Positions 8,693 to 15,701 of a stretch of DNA of 64,000 nucleotides are shown here, one piece after another (the stretch's first letter is position 1; every line of letters starts with the position of its first letter). Origin of the DNA: Paracoccus caeni (lineage in GTDB: Bacteria; Pseudomonadota; Alphaproteobacteria; Rhodobacterales; Rhodobacteraceae); the NCBI RefSeq assembly GCF_016629665.1, contig NZ_JAEPRQ010000007.1, positions 62,001 to 126,000 of the forward strand, read 5' to 3'. Position numbers and translations under genes: made by a program. A model generated the notes under the pieces. The model did no database searches, was not told where the DNA came from, and saw only the letters and a program-made list of their open reading frames with translations.

Positions 8693-9658
8693 ATGTATTC
8701 GTTTACCCGCCGCGTCGCCCTGGGAATGGCGCTGGCTGTCGGCGTCGCCGGTGCTGCGCTGGCCGAATTTCCCGATCGTCAGGTAACACTGGTCATCCCG
8801 TTCGCGGCAGGCGGCTCGACCGACGTGGTTGGCAGGATCGTCGCCGACAAGATGGGTGAGAACCTGGGTCAGCAGATCATCGTGCAGAACGTGGGTGGCG
8901 CAGGCGGCAGCCTTGGCGCAGGACAGGTCGCACAGGCGGATCCCGATGGTTACACCATCCTGATGGGCACCGTTGCGACCCACGCGCTGAACCCGCTGAT
9001 CCTGAAGCAGAAGCCCTATGATCCGGTCGAGGATTTCGCCCCGATCTCACTTCTGGTGCTGGTACCGAACGTGCTGGCGGTGAACCCGGAACTGCCGGTG
9101 AACACCGTGCAGGAACTGATCGATCTGGCCAAGTCCGATCCGTCGCTGGCCTATGCCTCGTCGGGCAATGGCACGCCGCTGCATCTGTCGGGCGCGCTGT
9201 TCAACTCGATGGCTGGGACCGAGATCACCCATATCCCCTACAAAGGATCGGGTCCGGCGCTGACCGACGTTCTGGGCAATCAGGTTCCGGTGATCTTCGA
9301 CAACCTGCCCTCGGCTTCGGGCCATATCCAAAGCGGGCAGCTGCGCGCATTGGGCGTGACCACGGCTGAACGTGCGCCGTCGTTTCCTGACGTTCCGGCC
9401 ATCGCCGAGACGCTGCCGGGCTATGAGACCTACACCTGGAACGCGCTCTTCGCGCCGGCAGGGACACCGCCGGAAGTGGTCGCACGCCTGAACGAGGCCG
9501 CCGTGGCCGCAATGCAGGACCCGGCTGTTATCGAGCGTATGGCCGAATTTTCAGCGCAGATCGTAGGCTCGACCCCCGAGGAACTGGCAGAACATGTCAG
9601 CGCCGAGATGGCCAAATGGGAGCCCGTCGTGACCGAGGCGAATGTCTCGCTCGACTGA
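8693..9658 (+). CDS. tctC: TctC-family periplasmic substrate-binding protein (second copy)
   Basis: This second TctC-family binding protein has 321 residues and a signal peptide over about residues 1-23 (ending AALAE). The mature part begins FPDRQVTLVIPFAAGGSTD and shares Q-Q-I-I-V-x-N-V-G-G-A-G-G and ADPDGYT with the first copy. The pocket-side stretch after this differs (MGTVATHALNPL here, LHHIGMATADTL there), so a different ligand is likely. The start is fixed by GGAGGAG at 8678-8684. It ends the operon and is followed by a clean terminator. One membrane pair with two binding proteins suggests two substrates or two affinities. Confidence 0.9.
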   Translation: MYSFTRRVALGMALAVGVAGAALAEFPDRQVTLVIPFAAGGSTDVVGRIVADKMGENLGQQIIVQNVGGAGGSLGAGQVAQADPDGYTILMGTVATHALNPLILKQKPYDPVEDFAPISLLVLVPNVLAVNPELPVNTVQELIDLAKSDPSLAYASSGNGTPLHLSGALFNSMAGTEITHIPYKGSGPALTDVLGNQVPVIFDNLPSASGHIQSGQLRALGVTTAERAPSFPDVPAIAETLPGYETYTWNALFAPAGTPPEVVARLNEAAVAAMQDPAVIERMAEFSAQIVGSTPEELAEHVSAEMAKWEPVVTEANVSLD

Positions 9659-9687
9659 TCGTTCATCCCATTTTTTGTAACAAGTTT

Positions 9688-9713
9688 GGCCCCGCGAATA
9701 GCGGGGCCTTTAT
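9688..9713 (+). terminator. Rho-independent terminator of the tct operon
   Basis: Stem GGCCCCGC (9688-9695) and GCGGGGCC (9701-9708) with loop GAATA is followed by TTTAT. It lies 30 bp after the second tctC stop. The following stretch up to 9936 contains no supportable gene. Confidence 0.8.
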
Positions 9714-9936
9714 CATTTTCCCGCCCGCAGCTGCCTGCTTTGATCGGGCAGTCTTATTGACGGATTCGGGGTTTGCCGCCCCAAGCATATGCAGAGCGGG
9801 TGACGCGAAAGAAAATTGCGCGGCAAATCGCCGTCCTGCTGCGTCCCCCCGCTATTTGACGCTATATCAATGTGTTCCATCGGCAAAATCCTGCGTTTCC
9901 AATGGCTCTTGCGGCATTCATTGACAACACGACTTC

Positions 9937-9965
9937 TTGATCGACCTGCGACAAATTGTTACAAT
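9937..9965 (+). promoter_or_regulatory. Candidate sigma-70-type promoter of the TerC-like gene
   Basis: TTGATC at 9937-9942 and TACAAT at 9960-9965 are separated by exactly 17 bp. It would give a leader of about 115 nt before the start at 10086. That leader contains short inverted repeats (CCCGG/CCGGG near 9978-9990), but I could not match it to a known riboswitch. Confidence 0.4.
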
Positions 9966-10085
9966 CCCCTACTAGGCCCGGGATCCGGGATGAACAGCGA
10001 CGGTCGGGACCCTCTGGCGAATGTGGCGGCGCATTCGTGATGTCGGCGTCGGAATGTTGTCAGCCGCCGGATCAGTATCATAATC

Positions 10086-11174
10086 ATGAGCAATCACGTA
10101 ACCTCTTCGGGCGCTCCCGCGACCTCAACGCTGCGGTATTTCCGCTGGGCCTTTATCGTCACCTTCCTTGGTCTGGTTTTGGGCGCATGGCTTGGCTGGC
10201 AGATGACCGGAACCGTCGCCGGGACGCTGGGCATCTTCTTCATCTGTCTCGTGCTTGCCGTTCTGGAAATCTCGCTGTCCTTCGACAACGCCATCGTCAA
10301 TGCGAACAAGCTGAAGGACATGCAGCCGGTCTGGCAGCGCCGCTTTCTGACCTGGGGCATCCTGATCGCGGTTTTCGGCATGCGGATCGTGTTCCCGCTG
10401 CTGATCGTGGTGGTCGCCGCCAAGATCGGTCCGTGGGACGCAGTCGTCATGGCCGCCGCGCAGCCCGAGCGCTATTCCGAGATCATGCATGACGCCCACC
10501 TGCCCATCGCAGCCTTTGGTGGCGCCTTCCTGATGATGGTCGGCCTGTCCTTCTTCTTCGACCACGAAAAAGACGTGCACTGGGTGAAATGGCTGGAAAG
10601 CCATCTGGCCCGTCACGCCAGCATCCGCGGAATCGAAGTTGCGGTGGTTCTGTCGATCATTCTGGCCTTCAGCCGCTTCCTTGAGCCGGCCGAGTCGCAA
10701 ATCTTCTTCCGCGCGGCCATCTGGGGTCTGCTGACCTTCCTGCTGGTCGAAGTCCTTGGCGGCTTCCTCGACAGCACCCAAGAAACCATGAGCGCCGCCG
10801 CCCGTGGCGGTCTGGGCGCGTTCCTGTATCTGGAAGTTCTGGATGCCTCGTTCAGCTTCGATGGCGTGATCGGTGCCTTCGCCCTGACGCAGAACCTGTT
10901 CATCATCGCCATCGGTCTTGGCATCGGCGCGATGTATGTGCGTTCGATGACCATCATGCTGGTCGAAAAAGGCACTCTGACCCACTACAAATATCTGGAG
11001 CACGGTGCCTTCTACGCCATCATCGCACTGTCGGTCGTGATGTTTGCGCAGTCGATGGTTCACGTGCCAGAGGTCATCACCGGCCTTGGCGGTGCCTGCC
11101 TGATCGGTCTGTCGCTGTGGTCCTCGATCCGCGCCAACCGCAACGCCGTCGCGGCGGACAATCAGTCGCACTGA
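10086..11174 (+). CDS. TerC/DUF475-family integral membrane protein
   Basis: This 362-residue polytopic membrane protein has about nine hydrophobic segments. Two acidic membrane motifs place it in the TerC/DUF475 superfamily: EISLSFDNAIVNANKL near residue 60 and EVLDASFSFDGVIGAFA near 252. Both carry the S-F-D-x-A/V-I core thought to bind a metal ion. Relatives are linked to tellurite resistance or to manganese and calcium export during metal loading of exported proteins. The gene is monocistronic with its own promoter and terminator. The transported ion is not known; metal export is an inference from the family. Confidence 0.85.
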   Translation: MSNHVTSSGAPATSTLRYFRWAFIVTFLGLVLGAWLGWQMTGTVAGTLGIFFICLVLAVLEISLSFDNAIVNANKLKDMQPVWQRRFLTWGILIAVFGMRIVFPLLIVVVAAKIGPWDAVVMAAAQPERYSEIMHDAHLPIAAFGGAFLMMVGLSFFFDHEKDVHWVKWLESHLARHASIRGIEVAVVLSIILAFSRFLEPAESQIFFRAAIWGLLTFLLVEVLGGFLDSTQETMSAAARGGLGAFLYLEVLDASFSFDGVIGAFALTQNLFIIAIGLGIGAMYVRSMTIMLVEKGTLTHYKYLEHGAFYAIIALSVVMFAQSMVHVPEVITGLGGACLIGLSLWSSIRANRNAVAADNQSH

Positions 11175-11183
11175 CAAAACAAA

Positions 11184-11216
11184 ACCCGCGCCGTTCCCAG
11201 ATGGAGCGGCGCGGGT
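11184..11216. terminator. Hairpin terminator, probably bidirectional
   Basis: Perfect 10-bp arms ACCCGCGCCG (11184-11193) and CGGCGCGGGT (11207-11216). On the minus strand the hairpin is followed by TTTTGTTTTG, a good U-tract, so it best terminates the small leftward gene at 11265-11420. It also lies directly behind the TerC-like gene. Confidence 0.7.
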
Positions 11217-11264
11217 AAACATCTGCCGGGTGACTGACGGATCAGCCCTGCGGCACAGTCGCGA

Positions 11265-11420
11265 TCAGTGCTTGATCGCGCGGAATTGTTTCTCGGGAAT
11301 GCCAAGGATATTCAGGCTGCGCGTCGAGGGAGCGCGGTGGCCTTCAACCGAGGCTGCCACTTCGCGAATAGCCTGCAGCATCTCAAGAGCTTTGGCGAAG
11401 AAGTTGGCGGGGCGGTTCAT
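11265..11420 (-). CDS. 51-residue conserved-looking small protein
   Basis: This short leftward frame encodes 51 residues, beginning MNRPANFFAKALEML and ending P-E-K-Q-F-R-A-I-K-H. It begins at an ATG preceded by a weak purine stretch and ends 48 bp before a hairpin whose U-tract lies on the same strand. The first half is predicted to be an amphipathic helix (AKALEMLQAIREVAASVE); the second half is basic. There are no cysteines and no membrane segment. I do not recognise a family. The codon usage (GCC, CGC, CTG rich) and the matching terminator argue that it is real. Confidence 0.55.
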   Translation of the reverse strand: MNRPANFFAKALEMLQAIREVAASVEGHRAPSTRSLNILGIPEKQFRAIKH

Positions 11421-11537
11421 TTGATCTACCTATCGGTTTTCTGTTTCGATGACAGATAGATGGGCGGTTTCCCCCGATGCCGCAATGCAGCATTTGATCA
11501 AACCCGCCATGCCGCCCACGCATGACACGGCAGTCGG

Positions 11538-12074
11538 TCAAAGCCCGTGTCTGGCCCTAAGCTGGTCCAGCCCCTGATTGACCGCGCCTTCGATGGACAA
11601 TGTCATATCCAGCGTGATCGGCTCTTCATCAGGCGTCGGCACCTCAAGCGTATCAAGCTGCGATTGCAGCAATTCTGGCGGCATGAAATGGACCCGCGCC
11701 TTCATCCGCTCAAGGATAAGCTCTGCCGGGGCATGGAGGTAAACCAGATCAAGGCCACCGATCCGGTCACGCAACAGATCGCGATAGCTGCGTTTCAGCG
11801 CAGAGCAGGCAAATACAGTCCGCTGCGTCGCGATCGAATCGCGGACGGCAACGGAAAGCGCTTCGAGCCACGGCCAGCGCATTTCGTCGGTCAGAGGATG
11901 CCCCGACGCCATGGCGGCACGATTCTCGGGCGGATGATAGTCGTCGCCCTCGATAAAGGTCGCACCAATCGCCTCGGCCAGCCCGACGGCGATGCTGGTT
12001 TTGCCAACCCCGCTTGGCCCCATTACCATCACGCAAAGATGTGCGGCGGATATGTCTGACGTTGTATTGCTCAT
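11538..12074 (-). CDS. gntK: Gluconokinase
   Basis: This 178-residue protein phosphorylates D-gluconate to 6-phosphogluconate with ATP, feeding the Entner-Doudoroff or pentose phosphate route. The Walker A loop MGPSGVGKTS is near residue 17, followed by the gluconokinase hallmark EGDDYHPPEN and later ACSALKRSYRD and VHFMPPELLQSQ. Length is normal for GntK of the GntK/shikimate-kinase fold. I chose the ATG at 12074 (purine-rich GGGAGC just before it) over an upstream start that adds 13 non-conserved residues. No gluconate transporter or dehydratase is adjacent, so it appears to be a stand-alone gene. Confidence 0.92.
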   Translation of the reverse strand: MSNTTSDISAAHLCVMVMGPSGVGKTSIAVGLAEAIGATFIEGDDYHPPENRAAMASGHPLTDEMRWPWLEALSVAVRDSIATQRTVFACSALKRSYRDLLRDRIGGLDLVYLHAPAELILERMKARVHFMPPELLQSQLDTLEVPTPDEEPITLDMTLSIEGAVNQGLDQLRARHGL

Positions 12075-12148
12075 TTGCTCCCCCGCTTTTGCGCGAAGGT
12101 AAAGGCGCGGCACGGCACGATCAAGCCTCTCCCGCGCGTGGTTCGCAA

Positions 12149-13735
12149 TCAGGCGGCGAATGCGTTGAGCGTGAGCTGCTGCAGTGGATTGGCGATGCTG
12201 GCGGCTGGCGCACCAGCGGTCACTGGCAACAGTCGTCGGATCGGGATGCGAGTGTCGGTGATCCAGCGTTGCGCAAGCTGCCCGCCCCGACCCAGCAGGC
12301 GTTCGCCAATCCCCGCAAGGTGCCGCGATAGCAGGGTCAGCGATCGGCCTTCCGACAGCAATCCGTCCAGTGCTAGCCTATGAATCATACCGAAGACCTG
12401 ATCGGCAAGCAGGGTTTCGGTCAGCGAGGCATCGATCTGGGCCTGCGACCGGATCGCATCGGGAAGCGCAGGACTTCCCCCGGGCGAAAGGCCAATCTCG
12501 GCATCCCCGCGCAGGTCAATATGCGTGGGCAGCCCATGCGTCAGGTCCAGCACGGCGTTGTGACGGTCGGCCGCGATGCCGATCCCTGTCTCATCATAAA
12601 GCCGCAGAACCGGGCTGATGCTGCAATCCATAAACGCGCGGAACCAGCTTTCCGCATCGATGCCCGTCATCACCCGCACCAACAAAGACGGCTGGCCGGG
12701 CAAAGGCGGCGCGATCAGGCCGGACACCGACATAAAGACCCCGCTCTGTACGCGCCAAGGATTGTCGCGCAGGATCAGGCCCAACTCGCAATCGCTGCTA
12801 TCGGGCGGACTAAGCGCCATCCAGTGCCGGTCGGCGATCAGCCTCATCGCACCAACTCGGCCCGCCAGAGCGGCGACATGCCGGGTCAGCGCATGTTGAC
12901 GCTGCATATCCTCGCGCCCGAACCGATGCACACCGCTGGCCGTAGCGATGGGCAGCGAAGCGGTAATCTGAAAAGGGCTGTCATGCCGCCAAAGAGTTGC
13001 GTTCGTCCCGGTCACCCACCAACCCGGACCCGTTGGACCCAGATCGATGATGGCACCTGTTTCGACCAGCGATGCAATGCCCGGCTGTCGGCGCGCCCGA
13101 TCCCAGGCCAGCGGATGAACCGGCAGAATATGGCGCCCGGCCCCCGCTTCAATGTCCATTCCCGGAAGGCGCGCTGGCAGATCATCCGCCGTCGCCTCGA
13201 CCAGATCGGATGCGACAGACAGCGCATGCAGCCGTAACGCGCCTTGCCAATCCGCGCTCATCATCCGCTCTTCAGGCATCGACATGCCGGTCAGAAGCTG
13301 TGCCGCCGGGTGCGGGGCATGGGCAAGCAGAGCCTGCTCAGCCGCCAGAAAATCAGGCTCAGCAGGCGGCTGCGTCATCCGCACAGCCATCAAACCAAAC
13401 AAGCGCTCGCGGCTGAACCGGATGCGGCGAGCCAACACCTTGCCCTCGGCCCTGCGCTGCCGCTCGATCAGATCAAGAAGCAGCGCCAGCGCTTCGCCGC
13501 TGCGGATCGCCGAGACCTGCCCGCCCCGATGAAGAAAGATGCCAGCGATCTCGGGCAATCCGGTCAAGCTGCCCGAGGCCGCGCGGATTTCAACTTCGCC
13601 ATGACGCAGAGGGATGCGCCAACCCGTCGGGCATGACGGCAGGGGCAGTTCGCGGATCAGACAGGTCAGCAAGGCCCGCAAGGTTTCATGGTCGGCGACA
13701 TCGCCGATATCGGTGGCTGATCTGCTGAACGACAT
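12149..13735 (-). CDS. IucA/IucC-family (NIS) siderophore synthetase-like protein
   Basis: This 528-residue protein resembles NRPS-independent siderophore synthetases, which join a citrate-type carboxylate to an amine or hydroxylamine via an acyl-adenylate. Landmarks in family order are AHAPHP at about 138-143 (a variant of GHPxHP), LPVHPLAWDRA at 204-214, the nucleotide-site region TGTNATLW plus FQITASLPIATASGVHRF at 242-272, and GIGIAADRHNAVLDL at 384-398 (the E-A-H-x-Q-N-like motif). Several normally invariant positions differ, including the lysine after GHPxHP and the S-R-T triad, so activity on a standard substrate is uncertain. No lysine or diamine monooxygenase or partner synthetase is adjacent. 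Confidence 0.72.
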   Translation of the reverse strand: MSFSRSATDIGDVADHETLRALLTCLIRELPLPSCPTGWRIPLRHGEVEIRAASGSLTGLPEIAGIFLHRGGQVSAIRSGEALALLLDLIERQRRAEGKVLARRIRFSRERLFGLMAVRMTQPPAEPDFLAAEQALLAHAPHPAAQLLTGMSMPEERMMSADWQGALRLHALSVASDLVEATADDLPARLPGMDIEAGAGRHILPVHPLAWDRARRQPGIASLVETGAIIDLGPTGPGWWVTGTNATLWRHDSPFQITASLPIATASGVHRFGREDMQRQHALTRHVAALAGRVGAMRLIADRHWMALSPPDSSDCELGLILRDNPWRVQSGVFMSVSGLIAPPLPGQPSLLVRVMTGIDAESWFRAFMDCSISPVLRLYDETGIGIAADRHNAVLDLTHGLPTHIDLRGDAEIGLSPGGSPALPDAIRSQAQIDASLTETLLADQVFGMIHRLALDGLLSEGRSLTLLSRHLAGIGERLLGRGGQLAQRWITDTRIPIRRLLPVTAGAPAASIANPLQQLTLNAFAA

Positions 13736-13800
13736 GGCTGTGCCCCGGTAGCGATCACTGATCGCGGTGTCAGATGGGGCTGGCCACGGCTCGCATCGGG

Positions 13801-13829
13801 CGGATAGTAAATTTTACTAAAATAGTCAA
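13801..13829 (-). promoter_or_regulatory. Promoter with palindromic operator for the siderophore synthetase gene
   Basis: Reading leftward, TTGACT (complement of 13824-13829) and TATCCG (complement of 13801-13806) are 17 bp apart. A perfect palindrome, TAGTAAA-T-TTTACTA (13805-13819), covers the spacer and part of the -10 box. This is the classic geometry for a repressor, plausibly iron-responsive given the gene it controls (inference). Confidence 0.6.
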
Positions 13830-13835
13830 CAATCG

Positions 13836-14729
13836 TTACGGCGCGTCCATCACCTCTGTCAGGCATTCGATCAGGTGACGGCCCATCGGGCCGGGAAGGC
13901 GATGCGCGGGCCATGCCATGACCACCGTGCGGACCGGATGCATCTGCATGTCCTGACAGGTTAGGCGCACGACCTCACCACGCCGGATCTCATCCTCAAA
14001 GGTCCGAGTCGCCGAAAAGCACCAGCCAAGGCCGCCGACCACCATGCTTTTGATCGATTCGACATCGTTTACCGTCCACACATCGGTCGAAAAGGTCCGC
14101 CCTACTCGCTCCATGTCGATTTTGGGCGAGCCGACATAGTAGATTTGCCGCTCTCTCGCGAAGGCCCTGACCGGCAGCGGCTGCGGCAGTTTTGCCAGCC
14201 GGTGATCCGCCGAACAGACCGGCCCCAGAAGATCGGTGCCAAGGTCGCGCGCGGCAATATCGGAGGGGATCGCAGCGGCCAGAGTCAGCGCCATATCGAT
14301 GCTGCTTTCGCGCAGATCATCCCACAGCGTTGCCAGTGACGAATTGAAAAACTGGATGCGCGCTTGCGGGTGTCTTTCGGAGAAAAGATGCAGAGCATCG
14401 TTCAGGCCAGATCTCGAAAAAAGAACGTCAACTAATAGTCTTAGGCGCGTTTCCTCGCCTTTTTCTAATGATGCCGCATGGGATGAAAAACCGCGCGCGC
14501 CCTCAACGACGCTGCGCGCCTCGGCCAGCAATGCCCGGCCCTGCTCGGTCAATTCAGAGCGGTTCTGACCACGCCCCAAAAGGGCAAATCCGCACTGTGT
14601 CTCAAGCTGCGTCAGAGAGTAGCTGAGCGAGGAAATCGGGCGGCGCAATTCCTTCGACGCAGCCGTCAGACTGCCGTGATCGACGATGGCGCAGAAGGTC
14701 GTCAGGTGGTCGATGAGGTTCGGATGCAT
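13836..14729 (-). CDS. LysR-family transcriptional regulator
   Basis: This 297-residue protein has the LysR layout. An N-terminal winged helix-turn-helix (about residues 5-65: FCAIVDHGSLTAASKEL, then ISSLSYSLTQLE) is joined to a two-lobed effector-binding domain (about 92-295). It is divergent from the HAAT transporter operon that starts at 14913, and an imperfect inverted repeat lies in the 183-bp gap. It therefore most likely controls that operon in response to the transported acid or its CoA product. The effector is unknown. Its stop lies just upstream of the siderophore synthetase promoter. Confidence 0.88.
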   Translation of the reverse strand: MHPNLIDHLTTFCAIVDHGSLTAASKELRRPISSLSYSLTQLETQCGFALLGRGQNRSELTEQGRALLAEARSVVEGARGFSSHAASLEKGEETRLRLLVDVLFSRSGLNDALHLFSERHPQARIQFFNSSLATLWDDLRESSIDMALTLAAAIPSDIAARDLGTDLLGPVCSADHRLAKLPQPLPVRAFARERQIYYVGSPKIDMERVGRTFSTDVWTVNDVESIKSMVVGGLGWCFSATRTFEDEIRRGEVVRLTCQDMQMHPVRTVVMAWPAHRLPGPMGRHLIECLTEVMDAP

Positions 14730-14760
14730 TTCAAAAATCCTGAAACAACTTTGCCATTCT

Positions 14761-14783
14761 TTTCGGTTTACCGGAAACTGAAA
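14761..14783. promoter_or_regulatory. Candidate LysR operator between divergent genes
   Basis: TTTCGGTTT (14761-14769) and AAACTGAAA (14775-14783) form an inverted repeat with one mismatch and a 5-bp spacer. The site is 32 bp upstream of the LysR start and about 130 bp upstream of the transporter operon, the usual location for a LysR binding site. Confidence 0.45.
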
Positions 14784-14912
14784 CCGATGCTAGCTTTATT
14801 TCAACGATCCGCGGCCGATGAGGAGATCGGCCTGCAAGACTGTCTGGGAGGACTAGCCTATGCACGGAGCTATTGCGCTTTTCGCGCGCATTCGTCGAAT
14901 TGGAATTCGTTT

Positions 14913-15701
14913 ATGACCGGGGCGCGGGATGACGTTCTGGTTTGCGACAATATCGTGCGCCGTTTCGGCGGGGTTGTCGCTTTGAAAAATGTTTCCGTTG
15001 CCGTGAAGCGCGGCGAGATTTTCGGGCTGGTCGGGCCTAACGGCTCGGGAAAGACCACCTTGGTCAATGCCGTCACCGGATTTTATCCGCCGCAGGAAGG
15101 CCGGATCACGCTGGATGGCAAGAAAATCAATGGCCTGAAACCCTATATGATCGCCTCGATGGGGGTGGCGCGGACGTTTCAGAACGTCGCGCTGTTCCAC
15201 GGGATGAGCGTGTTGGACAATATCCTGATGGGTCGGCACATCTATATGAAGCCGAACCCGCTGGCCTCGTTCTTCTATCCGTGGTGGGCCCGGAAGGAAG
15301 AGATCGAAAATCGTAAGAAGGTAGAGGAAGTCATTGATCTTCTTCAGCTTGCGCCCGCCCGTGATGAGCATGTCGATGTCATTCCGTTGGGCCTGCAAAA
15401 GCGGGTCGAGCTGGCCCGCGCGCTGTGTGCCGAGCCAAAACTGCTGGTTCTGGACGAGCCGATGGCCGGGATGAATCAGGAAGAAAAGGAATACATGGTC
15501 CGCTTCATCCTCGATGCGCAGGAGGCGTTGGGCCTGACCGTCCTGATCATCGAGCATCACATGGATGTCGTCACCGCGCTTTGCGACCGGATTTTGGTGC
15601 TGAACAACGGGCAGGAGATCGCTCAGGGTCCGGCGCGCGAGACCATCGCCAATCCGCTGGTCGTCGAAGCTTATATAGGGAAGCCTCGCGATGCAGCCTG
15701 A
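14913..15701 (+). CDS. HAAT-type ABC transporter ATP-binding protein, LivG-like
   Basis: This 262-residue ATPase powers a branched-chain-amino-acid-type importer. Walker A is GPNGSGKTT near residue 37, the Q-loop lies in V-A-R-T-F-Q-N, and Walker B is L-L-V-L-D-E-P with M-A-G-M typical of LivG. The signature is degenerate (PLGLQKRVELARAL), as is normal in this subfamily. I chose the ATG at 14913; the longer upstream frame encodes residues unrelated to any ATPase and runs through the regulatory gap. No strong ribosome site is visible. Its end overlaps the next gene by 11 bp, so the ligase is translationally coupled to it. Confidence 0.85.
   Translation: MTGARDDVLVCDNIVRRFGGVVALKNVSVAVKRGEIFGLVGPNGSGKTTLVNAVTGFYPPQEGRITLDGKKINGLKPYMIASMGVARTFQNVALFHGMSVLDNILMGRHIYMKPNPLASFFYPWWARKEEIENRKKVEEVIDLLQLAPARDEHVDVIPLGLQKRVELARALCAEPKLLVLDEPMAGMNQEEKEYMVRFILDAQEALGLTVLIIEHHMDVVTALCDRILVLNNGQEIAQGPARETIANPLVVEAYIGKPRDAA

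Noticed and set aside
9966..10085. Possible manganese (yybP-ykoY) riboswitch in the leader of the TerC-like gene
   Set aside because: The leader has short inverted repeats, but I could not find the conserved loop sequences of this riboswitch class.
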